DNA of 64,000 nucleotides from Marinobacter sp. DY40_1A1 (GTDB taxonomy: Bacteria > Pseudomonadota > Gammaproteobacteria > Pseudomonadales > Oleiphilaceae), in NCBI RefSeq assembly GCF_016597815.1, contig NZ_VCHA01000002.1, positions 310,001 to 374,000 on the forward strand, written 5' to 3'. The translations under genes and the position numbers were made by a program. The stretch's first letter is position 1. Each line of letters starts with the position of its first letter. Positions 37,421-46,863 of the stretch are shown in pieces. Under the pieces are notes generated by a model. That model saw only the letters and a list, made by a program, of their open reading frames with translations. It had not been told where the DNA came from and did not search any database.

Positions 37421-39820
37421 ATGTCATCCCCGATTTTGCCATCAACGGCTTGTTCCGAGTACGAACTCTGGCGCTCTGGCTATGGCGTCATCCAACATAC
37501 CGACGCAACCAGCGAGCACGTTCAGGCACTCGCTTCACGTCTCGTCGCTGCAAATCTTCAGCCTGACACCGCTACAGTCTTCCGCAAGCTGGCAGATCTT
37601 GATCGACTAACCAGTGCCGGCATGTGGCTGGTTGTACACATGACCTACGCAAACCGCGTAGACAGCTCTGGTGCTCCACTGGCCGCAAAAGACTTCAAAT
37701 GCACTCCGGAAGGTCACACCGGCGGGGCACTGAACATGGTGCCGGCCTACGCGGCTTATATGGCCCTCAATAATCTGACGGGGCAAACCCGCAGTTGGCT
37801 GATGGGCCAGGGGCATTGCGTAGCCGCCATTGATGCACTGAACGTGCTGACCGGCAACCTTCTTCCCGAGCAGCATAAACGCTACACCGCAACAGACGGG
37901 CTGTCACGAATGGTAGCGGATTTCTACAGCTACCAGCAAAAACCGGATGGCAGTGTGGTGGCGCCATTGGGCAGCCATGTTAACCCATACACAGCGGGTG
38001 GCATTATTGAAGGAGGTTATTTGGGCTTTGCCGAACTCCAGTACGCGCACATGCCACTGCCCGGCGAGTCTCTGATTGCCTTTCTATCCGATGGCGCAGC
38101 CGAAGAACAGCGTGGCAGCGACTGGATTCCCCGCTGGTGGCGGGCAGCCGATTGTGGTCTGGTGACACCCGTAATGATTGCCAACGGTCGCCGCATTGAA
38201 CAACGCACCGAGCTAGGCACCCGAGAAGGGCTTGAACGATTCGAGGCCCGGCTGGAAGCTCTTGGCTTCGAGCCGTTCCGATTTGACGGCCGCGACCCGG
38301 CGGCCTTCGTTTGCGCCCTTGCAGAAATGGAAAACTCACTACAGCAAAGGAGCGACCGGGCGCTGGCAGGCGAGCTGGACTACCCGGTTCGCATTCCCTA
38401 CGGCATTGCTGAAACCGTGAAAGGCTTCGGTTTTTATGGTGCCGGCTTAAACCCGGCCCACAACCTGCCGCTCCCGGGCAATCCGCGCCTGGACGTCCGC
38501 GCCCGGGAACTATTCCAGACGCACGCCTCTCGTCTGTGGGTTGAGCCCGAAGAACTTGCACAAAGCGTACTGCGGTTAAAAGAACACGAACAGCAATCGC
38601 GCCCCTTGGAACGTGATCACCCTTTGGCCAGGCGCAATCCGCCAGACCTTGTTATTCCAGTCCTCCCTGAGCGTAATGATCCAGTTTCGCCAATGTTGGC
38701 GGTGGATGACTTTTTCCGAGCCCTGGTTGTGCAGAACCCGGACCTTAGAGCTCGGGTTGGCAACCCTGACGAACTTGCCAGCAACCGCCTGACCGGCATA
38801 CTGGAAGATCTGAAGCACCGGGTGATTGACCCCGAGAACGATTCCGAGTCGGTTCATGGAAAAATCATCACCGTGCTGAATGAGGAAGCGGTTGTCTCTG
38901 CTTGCCTGGCGAACAAAGCCGGAATCAATTTGGTGGCCAGCTACGAAGCTTTCTGCGTAAAAATGCTGGGCGCCATCCGCCAGGAACTGATTTTTGCACG
39001 GCACCAGAAAGCCGTGGGCCGCCCCGCCCGCTGGCTTGGCCAGCCGATTATTGCCACATCCCACACCTGGGAAAATGGCAAAAACGAACAGTCCCACCAG
39101 GACACCACCTTCTGTGAAAGCCTGTTGGGTGAAATGAACGATGTTTCCCGGGTGATTTTTCCTGTGGATTACAACAGCACACTCGCCGTTCTTCCTTCGG
39201 TATTTACCAAACGCGGAACCATCAGCTGCATGGTGATTCCGAAACGAAACCGGCCTTGCGTGTTTGATACCCATGAAGCAGAAGCGCTAGCACAGAATGG
39301 CGCCCTGGTGGTGGACGAAGACACATCCGGGGGAGAACCGATATTGCTGATCGCCAATGGCGCTTATCAACTTTCAGAAGCGATCCGCGCCTGCGAACGT
39401 CTGCGCGATACCGGCACATCATTTCGCTTGGTCTATATTCAGGAGCCAGGGCGATTCCGGGAGCCAAGAGACACCCTGGAAGCGGAAAGTTGCATGTCGG
39501 AATTCGAGCGCGAGCGCCTGTTCCCGAGCCGGCTACACCGACGAGTGGCATTGACTCACATGCGCCCTGAGGTATTCCGCGGGCACTTGCACACTCTATT
39601 CCCCGACCCCGGCCACAGCAGGGTGCTAGGCTACATTAATAGAGGGGGAACACTAAACGAGGCTGGAATGCTGTTTGCCAATCACTGCTCTTGGGGCCAT
39701 GCGTTGGCCGCATGCGCCAGCGTTCTGGACAAGCCACCCGGAGAGTGGCTATCCAGTGCTGAACTGGCAGCGGTGGAAGGCCGCGGTGACCCTGCCCTGA
39801 TCACTCGCGGCATATCCTGA
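37421..39820 (+). CDS. Divergent phosphoketolase-like (XFP family) protein
   Basis: A 799-residue protein that follows the XFP plan: EGHTGGALNMV (first His), MGQGHCVAA (second His), LGSHVNPYTAGGIIEGG (third His), and in the second domain ASYEAF and NEQSHQDTTF, all matching phosphoketolase landmarks. The thiamine diphosphate motif is altered: LSDGAAEEQRGSD with NGRRIE in place of the usual GDGEAETG and NGYKI. The glutamate expected in the segment before ASYEAF seems to be replaced. It may act on xylulose-5-phosphate or another keto sugar, or have a changed reaction. ATG 37421 with GGAGG six bases upstream is preferred to the in-frame ATG at 37403. Confidence 0.75.
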   Translation: MSSPILPSTACSEYELWRSGYGVIQHTDATSEHVQALASRLVAANLQPDTATVFRKLADLDRLTSAGMWLVVHMTYANRVDSSGAPLAAKDFKCTPEGHTGGALNMVPAYAAYMALNNLTGQTRSWLMGQGHCVAAIDALNVLTGNLLPEQHKRYTATDGLSRMVADFYSYQQKPDGSVVAPLGSHVNPYTAGGIIEGGYLGFAELQYAHMPLPGESLIAFLSDGAAEEQRGSDWIPRWWRAADCGLVTPVMIANGRRIEQRTELGTREGLERFEARLEALGFEPFRFDGRDPAAFVCALAEMENSLQQRSDRALAGELDYPVRIPYGIAETVKGFGFYGAGLNPAHNLPLPGNPRLDVRARELFQTHASRLWVEPEELAQSVLRLKEHEQQSRPLERDHPLARRNPPDLVIPVLPERNDPVSPMLAVDDFFRALVVQNPDLRARVGNPDELASNRLTGILEDLKHRVIDPENDSESVHGKIITVLNEEAVVSACLANKAGINLVASYEAFCVKMLGAIRQELIFARHQKAVGRPARWLGQPIIATSHTWENGKNEQSHQDTTFCESLLGEMNDVSRVIFPVDYNSTLAVLPSVFTKRGTISCMVIPKRNRPCVFDTHEAEALAQNGALVVDEDTSGGEPILLIANGAYQLSEAIRACERLRDTGTSFRLVYIQEPGRFREPRDTLEAESCMSEFERERLFPSRLHRRVALTHMRPEVFRGHLHTLFPDPGHSRVLGYINRGGTLNEAGMLFANHCSWGHALAACASVLDKPPGEWLSSAELAAVEGRGDPALITRGIS

Positions 39821-39822
39821 AC

Positions 39823-40398
39823 CTAGGCTTGACGCGGATCGGTTTCGGCTACCCACGGAAGGGTGTTATGACTATCACGGAAGGCAATCAGGCTTTCAAT
39901 GCCGGTGAAGTCCACAAGATCACGAAAATCGAGCCAGTCCACCAGACAATAGAGGCAGATAGCCGGGTAATTCCACTCTTCAAACTGACCATCTTCCACT
40001 TGCGCCGCAAGCGTGCGCAGCGTTGTCATGATGCGCTCACGCTGCAGATCAAAAAACAGCACGCCGGGTGCGTCTACATCTACGCCCGAACGCTTCGCCA
40101 ACAGCAGGATAACTGCAGAGTCATTAGCACCATCAATCAGGGTTAGCTGGTTTTGCTGATCCCAGGTAAGCGGGTCTCTGCCCTGTTTGGAGCTGAGATA
40201 GCGGGCAATAATCCGCGAGTCATAAATTTGCTGACCATCGCTCTCCAGCACAGGTATTTTCAGTGCGGGATTGGTGCTTCTGATTTCGTCGCGGTCTGCG
40301 CCGTAAATATCGAGATTAACGAAGTCGTAGCGCTCCTCGTCCAGCAGAATGCGGATGCGCCGAACATAGGGCGAGGTAGTTGATCCAATCAGCTTCAT
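39823..40398 (-). CDS. Glutathione S-transferase family protein
   Basis: A 191-residue cytosolic GST. The thioredoxin-like N-domain starts MKLIGSTTSPYVRRIRILLD, with Ser/Thr near the place of the catalytic residue, and contains the cis-Pro (NPALKIPVLE) and the gamma-glutamyl-binding YDSRIIARYL. The all-helical C-domain follows. GGAGAGCTT precedes ATG 40398; the longer frame is not GST-like. The class cannot be assigned by eye. It converges with the phosphoketolase-like gene, two bases between stops. Confidence 0.87.
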   Translation of the reverse strand: MKLIGSTTSPYVRRIRILLDEERYDFVNLDIYGADRDEIRSTNPALKIPVLESDGQQIYDSRIIARYLSSKQGRDPLTWDQQNQLTLIDGANDSAVILLLAKRSGVDVDAPGVLFFDLQRERIMTTLRTLAAQVEDGQFEEWNYPAICLYCLVDWLDFRDLVDFTGIESLIAFRDSHNTLPWVAETDPRQA

Positions 40399-40548
40399 AA
40401 GCTCTCCGGTTGTGTAACCCAGTGATACTCTTTGTTGACACTCATGGGTGACGATCGCCAGCAATTCTCTTTGGGCAACTCACTGTGCCCGGCTGAAAAT
40501 GTACCACATCAGTGCCTCAGTGCAGGAAAAGAACCTAGCCTTATAACG

Positions 40549-40576
40549 AAAAAAAGGCAGCCGAAGCTGCCTTTTT
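40549..40576 (-). terminator. Intrinsic terminator after the cold-shock gene
   Basis: On the minus strand AAAAAGGCAGC-TTCG-GCTGCCTTTTT, an 11-base stem with a TTCG loop and a T-run, about 27 bases after the cold-shock stop codon. A-rich flanks could let it act from the other side too. Confidence 0.92.
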
Positions 40577-40603
40577 GGCGGTTACTACTCTATCCGAGTG
40601 GGA

Positions 40604-40810
40604 TTAGAGAGGAGTAACGTTTTCCGCCTGAGGACCTTTCTGGCCCTGGGTAACGGTGAACTCAACTTGCTGGCCTTCAGCCAGAGTCTTGAAACCGCCG
40701 CCCTGAATTGCGCTGTAGTGAACAAAAACGTCCGGGCCGCCTTCACGAGTGATAAAGCCAAAGCCTTTAGCTTCGTTGAAGAACTTAACAGTACCGGTAG
40801 TAGTAGACAT
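40604..40810 (-). CDS. CspA-family cold-shock protein
   Basis: A 68-residue single OB-fold RNA chaperone. RNP1 is KGFGFI and RNP2 [23 protein letters not shown] is the classical start. ATG 40810 follows AGGAAG at 9-10 bases. The 235 bases upstream, to the next gene, hold no open frame and could contain a long 5' leader, as in cspA genes, but no conserved cold box was recognised. A strong terminator closes the gene. Confidence 0.95.
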   Translation of the reverse strand: MSTTTGTVKFFNEAKGFGFITREGGPDVFVHYSAIQGGGFKTLAEGQQVEFTVTQGQKGPQAENVTPL

Positions 40811-41045
40811 ACTTAAACTTCCTGAAATCAATCATATTAACTGCTGCCATTCACTGAATGTGAGTGGTCAGCGTTTTACGGAAATACAGAACTCGCGGAA
40901 TCAAAAACAGGACGGTGACTACTAACTGCGGAGTACGTCTTATTCATGAAATGCTTTGCTGAATCTTTCCTTCCAAAACACTCTACTACTGAATCACTGG
41001 CTTGCCAAGTAGATTTAAAATAAATCCTGTAGGTAGTCGTACCCA

Positions 41046-41426
41046 TTAGCCTTTCATTAGACTAAAGGTGTAAATACCCAATGCAGTCATGAGTATAGAG
41101 CCAATTACGTGAGCGAGAACCCCGGTTATGGCCATTGCCCACTTCCCGTCCTGAATAGCAGAAAACATTTCCAGAGAGAAAGTGGAAAAGGTTGTCAGCG
41201 CGCCACACAAGCCAGTGATTGCAAACAGACGCCACTCAGGCGCAAGGGTGCTGGCATGACTGAAATAGCCAATGAGCAAGCCAACCAGCCAACCACCGCC
41301 AAGATTGGCAGCGAGGGTGCCATAGGGAATCACGTGGTAACTGGTATTAAGCCACAACCCCAACAACCAGCGCAGGTTGGCGCCAACAACGGCGCCAACA
41401 CTCACGGCCAGAAAAGACAACCACAT
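41046..41426 (-). CDS. crcB: Fluoride channel CrcB/FluC
   Basis: Small dual-topology membrane channel exporting fluoride; 126 residues with four hydrophobic helices. The signature GLCGALTTFSTFS carries the Thr/Phe track and sodium-site region, and NLGGGWLVGLL holds the conserved Asn. It starts 17 bases after fadE stops, so it is probably the last gene of the fadE transcript. No fluoride riboswitch is seen in front of it. Confidence 0.94.
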   Translation of the reverse strand: MWLSFLAVSVGAVVGANLRWLLGLWLNTSYHVIPYGTLAANLGGGWLVGLLIGYFSHASTLAPEWRLFAITGLCGALTTFSTFSLEMFSAIQDGKWAMAITGVLAHVIGSILMTALGIYTFSLMKG

Positions 41427-41443
41427 ACTAGCGGCCTGCCCCG

Positions 41444-43894
41444 TTACGCTGGATTGTGATCAATCACCGTGTCCTTGTTGCGGGCAAACTCATCAAACGG
41501 GAAGTCATCCACGGTAAGCATGTCAAAAACAACAGCTTCGTACTCGCCCATGAACTGAGCTTCTTCTTTGGTGAAAATACCCGCTTCCAATGCCGCGTCA
41601 AAACGCTGTTCCGGGTGCAAAGCGGTCATTGGCAGCTCGCCTTTCGCGTATGCCTTGGTGGCTTTGCGGTAAAGTTGCTCGGCTTTGTCATAGTCTTTCA
41701 GCAGGCCGTTGTAACGCGCTACAGGATTCTCCACCGAGCCTTCACCGTCTGTTGTCCAGGTGCCCGCAAGCAACTTGTGACGAATGGGCGTATCGGTGGA
41801 TATAAACCGCGCGATTTTACGGGCAAGGTCATCGTGGGGATTACCCCAGCGCCGGCCAAGAGGCAGAGTGATACCACGCAGAACCAAAGCGACCGCACGA
41901 TTTGGCAGGTTTTGCAGGAAACCGTCCAACGCTTCTTCTGTGCGATGCAGTAGCAAGCCAAGGCTGTACTGCATTACCTCTTTCTCACCTTCCACTGGCT
42001 GGGTTTCATGCCAGTTCTTGAGCACCATGGAGGCAAGATAAAGGTTAGACAGCATGTCACCCAAGCGAGCTGAAATCAGCTCACGCATCTTCAGCTCACT
42101 GCCAAGAGTAGTCATGGCTGCATCTGAACACAGACCAAACGCGGCACTAAAGCGGGCAACCGCTTGAGCGTACTTGCGGCTGGCGCTATCGAAGGGTACG
42201 TCTGCACGGCCGATACTCAATGCCTGGGTAAAGGCTCTTGCGGCGTTACCAAAAATCAGACCGGCATGACTAAAGAAGGCATCGTCGAATGCATTGATAT
42301 CGTCCTTGTCTTTGGCCGCCAGCTCTTTGAGCACATAAGGATGGCAGCGGATAGCACCCTGACCAAAAATCATCAGGCTGCGGGTCATGATGTTCGCGCC
42401 TTCCACCGTAATGGAAACCGGTGAACCGCTGTAGCTTATGCCGAGATAGTTACGGGGCCCCAGAGTCACGGTTTTGCCTCCGTGAACATCCATGGCGTCA
42501 GCCATAATGCCACGCTGGAATTCCGTCAGGTGATACTTGAGGATCGCAGAGGGCACGGCAGGCTTTTCGCCCTTATCAATCATGTTGGCCGTGTGATTAA
42601 CCGCCGCTTGGGAAATATAGGTTTTGGCGGCAATGCGAGCCAAGGGCTCCTGCACACCTTCCATATCGGCCACAGGGGTGTTGAACTGGCGCCGGATGCG
42701 GGTGAAACCACCTGCAGTGCCCACAGCATAGGCAGCGGCGCCTGCAGCGCCGGAAGGCAGGGTAATGCAGCGACCAACCGAGAGGCATTCAACCAGCATA
42801 CGCCAGCCCTGCCCGGCCATATCCAGCCCGCCAATAATATAATCCAGCGGTATGAACACATCCTTGCCGATGATCGGGCCGTTCAGGAACGGGCTTCCGA
42901 TAGGGCAGTGGCGGCGGCCGATTTCCATACCCTTGGTATCACGGGGAATCAGTGCGCAGGTAATACCGTAATCCTTGGTGTCGCCAACCAGGCCATCCGG
43001 GTCAAACATGCGGAACGCCAGGCCTACAACGGTCGCGATGGGCGCCAGAGTGATCCAGCGCTTTTCGAAATTCAGTTTTATTCCAATAACTTCCTTGCCG
43101 TCGATCTCCTGCTTGCACACAGTTCCAACATCCGGCAACGAAGTGGCATCAGAGCCTGCGCGAGTGCCGGTCAAGCCAAAACAGGGAATTTCACGGCCGT
43201 CTGCCAAGCGCGGCAAATAGTGCTCTTTCTGCTCTTCTGTACCGTACTTGAGCAGCAGTTCGCCAGGGCCGAGGGAGTTGGGTACACCCACGGTAACCAT
43301 AAGCATTTCATTGGCGGCAATTTTTTGCAGTACCGCTGTCTGGGCTTTTGCGGAGAAGCCGAGCCCGCCATACTCTTTGGGGATGATCATGCCGAAGAAC
43401 TTCTCTTTCTTGAGGAAGTCCCACAACTCTTTCGGAAGGTCCGCTCGCTCTACCGCAATGTCCCACGCATTACACATGGACACTGCCTGAACGCACTGGT
43501 TATCCACAAACGCCTGCTCTTCTTCGCTCAGGCCTGTGTGGCGATTGATCAGCAAGTTGTGCCAATCCGGCTTCCCGGTAAACAGCTCTCCATCCCAGCC
43601 AACGGTGCCCGCCTCAAGCGCCACTTTCTCGGTATCAGATACCTTGGGGGCGACTTTTTTGAACATGGCAAAAATACGCGGCGTTAGCCAGCCCTGGCGA
43701 AGGCCGGGCAAACCCGCCGCTGCAGTAACTCCGGCGCCAACAAAGAGAATCAGTGCCAACCATCCGGATGCAAAGATCATCGACAGAACACCAACGACTA
43801 CCATTACGCCAATGGCAGGTTTGGCACCGGATTCACGCCGCATGACAATCAACAGGCCTGTCAGCGCCACTATAAACAGAATCAAAGTCATCAT
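41444..43894 (-). CDS. fadE: FadE acyl-CoA dehydrogenase
   Basis: First enzyme of fatty-acid beta-oxidation, making trans-2-enoyl-CoA; FAD-dependent. The 816 residues match the E. coli FadE length. Two N-terminal hydrophobic helices (about 1-65) anchor it to the membrane. Landmarks are EKFFGMIIPKEYGGLGFS, GPGELLLKYGTEEQKEHYLP, GTRAGSDATS, the glycine-rich segment AGQGWRMLVECLSVGR and MDVHGGKTV. A long unique C-terminal region follows. It lies 67 bases after rapA and before crcB on the same strand. With TesB and the AidB-like enzyme it points to active lipid use. Confidence 0.96.
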   Translation of the reverse strand: MMTLILFIVALTGLLIVMRRESGAKPAIGVMVVVGVLSMIFASGWLALILFVGAGVTAAAGLPGLRQGWLTPRIFAMFKKVAPKVSDTEKVALEAGTVGWDGELFTGKPDWHNLLINRHTGLSEEEQAFVDNQCVQAVSMCNAWDIAVERADLPKELWDFLKKEKFFGMIIPKEYGGLGFSAKAQTAVLQKIAANEMLMVTVGVPNSLGPGELLLKYGTEEQKEHYLPRLADGREIPCFGLTGTRAGSDATSLPDVGTVCKQEIDGKEVIGIKLNFEKRWITLAPIATVVGLAFRMFDPDGLVGDTKDYGITCALIPRDTKGMEIGRRHCPIGSPFLNGPIIGKDVFIPLDYIIGGLDMAGQGWRMLVECLSVGRCITLPSGAAGAAAYAVGTAGGFTRIRRQFNTPVADMEGVQEPLARIAAKTYISQAAVNHTANMIDKGEKPAVPSAILKYHLTEFQRGIMADAMDVHGGKTVTLGPRNYLGISYSGSPVSITVEGANIMTRSLMIFGQGAIRCHPYVLKELAAKDKDDINAFDDAFFSHAGLIFGNAARAFTQALSIGRADVPFDSASRKYAQAVARFSAAFGLCSDAAMTTLGSELKMRELISARLGDMLSNLYLASMVLKNWHETQPVEGEKEVMQYSLGLLLHRTEEALDGFLQNLPNRAVALVLRGITLPLGRRWGNPHDDLARKIARFISTDTPIRHKLLAGTWTTDGEGSVENPVARYNGLLKDYDKAEQLYRKATKAYAKGELPMTALHPEQRFDAALEAGIFTKEEAQFMGEYEAVVFDMLTVDDFPFDEFARNKDTVIDHNPA

Positions 43895-43961
43895 AGGGTC
43901 TCTCTGTCATCCATGGATCAATTTACAAAATGTTACGTTAAGGGTATCTCAAAAAACAGCA

Positions 43962-46847
43962 TCAAGCTGTGACGATAACCCGAATCCCTTCCAGAGCCAG
44001 GCTGGCGTGTCCAATAGCCTCACGCGCGGCATCCAGCTGGTTTCGGAAATAATCAATTTCCTCATCCCGAATCGCCGGATTCACTTTTTTCAGGGCTTCC
44101 AGCCTGCGAATCTCTGGCTCAAAGTTAGCGGCCAACTGCGCCAGCGCTTTTTGCTTCATTGGATCCAGATGTGGTGCCGACAAGCGCTCCACATGATCCA
44201 CCATGGTTTCCACCTGGGGCCGGATCTGCGGCACGATTGCCTGAGCAGTGCGGCGGCGAATGTTGGAACACAAGTCATTCAGGCGATCATGAGGCAATGC
44301 CGCAGAGAGTTCTTTTCCATTCACATCCACCAGTAGCCGCAAGGGTGAAACCGGCAGATATCTTGTCAACTGCAGGGCTTCCGGGGCCGGGCAATGTACG
44401 GTAAACAGTGCTTCCATCAGCAAAGTGCCCGGTGGTAGCGCCTTCACCGACAGGCTGGCCAGAGCGGCTTTGCCCAAGCCGGAGCTGGTTACTGAATCCA
44501 TTACGCCCGTTACCATGGGGTGTTCCCAGCTCATGAAGGCGATGTCTTCACGTTCAAGGGCATGCTGCCGATCCCAGGTAATGGTTACACCGTCTTCCGG
44601 CAGCTCGGCAACATGACCCGCCTGATACTGTTCACCGGGGCGCAGAATATCCGCAAGGTCAGAATGGTCTTCGACGTCCACCCCGAGAATGTCGAAGGCC
44701 TCCATCATGTAATCACGCACCTGCGCCGATCCTTCTTCTTCCTCAATACCGGCAATCAGCGTATCGGCTATGTCTCCCCGGCAGGAATTGAGCTCAATCA
44801 GCGCATCGCGACCATTTTGCAGGAGCGTTTTCAGGCGACTGGTCTCGGCTGCCGAGGCTTCAACCAGGCCATCCAGTACAGACAGATCGCCTTCGAGAGC
44901 ACTCATCCATTGCCCGCCAACCTTTTCCTGTACCGCAACACCAACGGCACAGCTTTCCGAAAACGCGTTCAAACCTTCCTGGAACCAGCGGTACTGAACC
45001 TCTTGCGAGGTGCCCTGAAGGTAAGGGATATGAATGTCGATGGTTTCAGTTTGCCCGATACGGTCCAGCCGCCCGATGCGCTGCTCAAGCAGGTCGGGGT
45101 TTGCTGGCAGATCAAACAGCACAAGGTGGTGAGCAAACTGGAAGTTACGGCCTTCGCTGCCAATCTCCGAACAGATCAGCGCCTGGGCACCCTGTTCGTT
45201 ATCAGCAAAGTAGGCAGCAGCGCGATCACGCTCAACCAGGCTCAAATGCTCATGGAATGCCGCACTGCGAATACCGGCACGCAACTGAAGATAGTGCTCC
45301 AGCGCCATAGCGGTTTCGGCCAGGGCACAGATAACCACCACCTTGGCCGGGCGCAGGCTGGCCAGCTTCTTTTCCAGCCAGGCAACCCGGGGATCATCCG
45401 CCAGCCACTGCTCTTCAGCCACTGACTGCTCCGGCGCCAGCCCGGCATAGCCAAACTCCTGCCCCTGGTACATCTCTGGACACTTCAACGGAATCGCATT
45501 GGCACAACGCTCTGGAAAACCCTGAATTGCTGCCCGCGTATTACGGAAAAGAACCCGCCCGGTGCCATGGCGATCCAGCAGCGCATCTATAACAGCCTGA
45601 CGCGGTGAGTCACCCGCCAGCAGCTGCTCCAGCTCATCACCCAGCCAAGCTTCCAGTGCTTTGCGGTCGTCCTCATGGATGTCTGAACTCTCATCCTGCA
45701 AGCGCCGCACCACGCTGTTAATCGCCTCGTACTGTTGCTCTTCGTCCTGAAACGCCTGCAAATCGTGAAAGCGTGCGGGATCGAGCAGTCTCAAGCGGGC
45801 AAAGTGACTGGCCACTCCCACCTGTTCCGGCGTCGCAGTCAGCAACAGAAGGCCTTCGCTGATTGCCGAAAGCTCCTCCACCAACTGGTATTCCGGACTA
45901 ACATCGTCTGGGCTCCACGCCAGGTGATGGGCCTCGTCCACCACCATCAGATCCCAGTCTGCTTTCAACACATCTGCCCGGGCCTTCTCGCTGTTCACCA
46001 GAAAATCGAGGCTGCACAGTACTAGCTGATCACTTTCAAAGGGATTCACAGATGAGTCGTCGCCGAAGATGTGATCCATCAAGGCATCAACATCATCCTC
46101 TGCGTCTTTAAGAGCATCGTATCGGCTCTGGTCAACAATCGAGAAGCGCAGATTAAAGCGCCGAAGCATCTCCACCAACCACTGGTGAATAAGAGAGTCC
46201 GGCACCACAATCAAAGCCCGCCGTGCCCGGCCAGTCTGTAACTGATAATGCAGAATAAGACCAGCCTCTATGGTTTTACCAAGACCAACCTCATCTGCCA
46301 GAAGCACTCGCGGCGCGTGGCGTTTGGCTACTTCGTGGGCGATATAGATCTGGTGCTGTAAATGCTGTGTGCGAGCACCAATCAGCCCGCGGGCGGGAGA
46401 TGCCCGCAACCGGTCCATGTGCTGCAGAGTCGCGAAACGCAGACGGAAGGCGCCGTTACGATCAAATTGCCCTGCAAAGAGACGTTGATGGGGCGCAGAA
46501 AAATTGACAGAGCCGGCGAGTTTAACTTCAGAGATCTGCTCCAGGTTCGCCTCAGGCTGTTCGGCCCCCTCCGCCAAGGGCTCCGCGTGGTACAACAGCA
46601 CGCCCCCGATATCCTCAACGGCACGCACCAGATATCTGGCGCCGTCAAAGGTCTCTATTTCCTCGCCAAGCTGATACACGATGCGCGAAAGCGGGGCATT
46701 ATCAATGGCGTAGGTGCGCTCTTCGTCTGCCGCAGGAAAACCCAAAGTGATCCGGCGGCCAGAAATGTCTGTCACTATTCCCAGGCCTAGCGCTGTATCA
46801 CTGTGGCTGACCCAGCGCTGACCAATAGCAAGTTCCGATGCGTCCAA
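43962..46847 (-). CDS. rapA: RNA polymerase-recycling ATPase RapA (HepA)
   Basis: Swi2/Snf2 ATPase that binds RNA polymerase and helps its recycling. The start is a TTG at 46847 (LDASELAIGQRW), four bases after GGAGG, giving 961 residues against 968 in E. coli; the open frame upstream enters cysZ and is not RapA-like. N-terminal Tudor-like domains lead to Walker A LADEVGLGKTIEAG, the DEAH box VVDEAHHLAW, and later helicase motifs (SEIGSEGRNFQFAHHLVLFD, QRIGRLDRIGQ). cysZ ends 16 bases before the start. Confidence 0.95.
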   Translation of the reverse strand: MDASELAIGQRWVSHSDTALGLGIVTDISGRRITLGFPAADEERTYAIDNAPLSRIVYQLGEEIETFDGARYLVRAVEDIGGVLLYHAEPLAEGAEQPEANLEQISEVKLAGSVNFSAPHQRLFAGQFDRNGAFRLRFATLQHMDRLRASPARGLIGARTQHLQHQIYIAHEVAKRHAPRVLLADEVGLGKTIEAGLILHYQLQTGRARRALIVVPDSLIHQWLVEMLRRFNLRFSIVDQSRYDALKDAEDDVDALMDHIFGDDSSVNPFESDQLVLCSLDFLVNSEKARADVLKADWDLMVVDEAHHLAWSPDDVSPEYQLVEELSAISEGLLLLTATPEQVGVASHFARLRLLDPARFHDLQAFQDEEQQYEAINSVVRRLQDESSDIHEDDRKALEAWLGDELEQLLAGDSPRQAVIDALLDRHGTGRVLFRNTRAAIQGFPERCANAIPLKCPEMYQGQEFGYAGLAPEQSVAEEQWLADDPRVAWLEKKLASLRPAKVVVICALAETAMALEHYLQLRAGIRSAAFHEHLSLVERDRAAAYFADNEQGAQALICSEIGSEGRNFQFAHHLVLFDLPANPDLLEQRIGRLDRIGQTETIDIHIPYLQGTSQEVQYRWFQEGLNAFSESCAVGVAVQEKVGGQWMSALEGDLSVLDGLVEASAAETSRLKTLLQNGRDALIELNSCRGDIADTLIAGIEEEEGSAQVRDYMMEAFDILGVDVEDHSDLADILRPGEQYQAGHVAELPEDGVTITWDRQHALEREDIAFMSWEHPMVTGVMDSVTSSGLGKAALASLSVKALPPGTLLMEALFTVHCPAPEALQLTRYLPVSPLRLLVDVNGKELSAALPHDRLNDLCSNIRRRTAQAIVPQIRPQVETMVDHVERLSAPHLDPMKQKALAQLAANFEPEIRRLEALKKVNPAIRDEEIDYFRNQLDAAREAIGHASLALEGIRVIVTA

Positions 46848-46863
46848 AAAACCTCCAAACTCT

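Noticed and set aside
40811..41045. Possible cold-shock RNA thermometer or fluoride riboswitch between csp and crcB
   Set aside because: crcB is transcribed toward this gap, so a fluoride switch would be on the wrong side, and no conserved cold box was recognised.
42482..43687. Long open frame on the plus strand opposite fadE
   Set aside because: It lies fully within fadE, its composition reflects codon bias of the real gene, and it has no recognisable domain or start signal.
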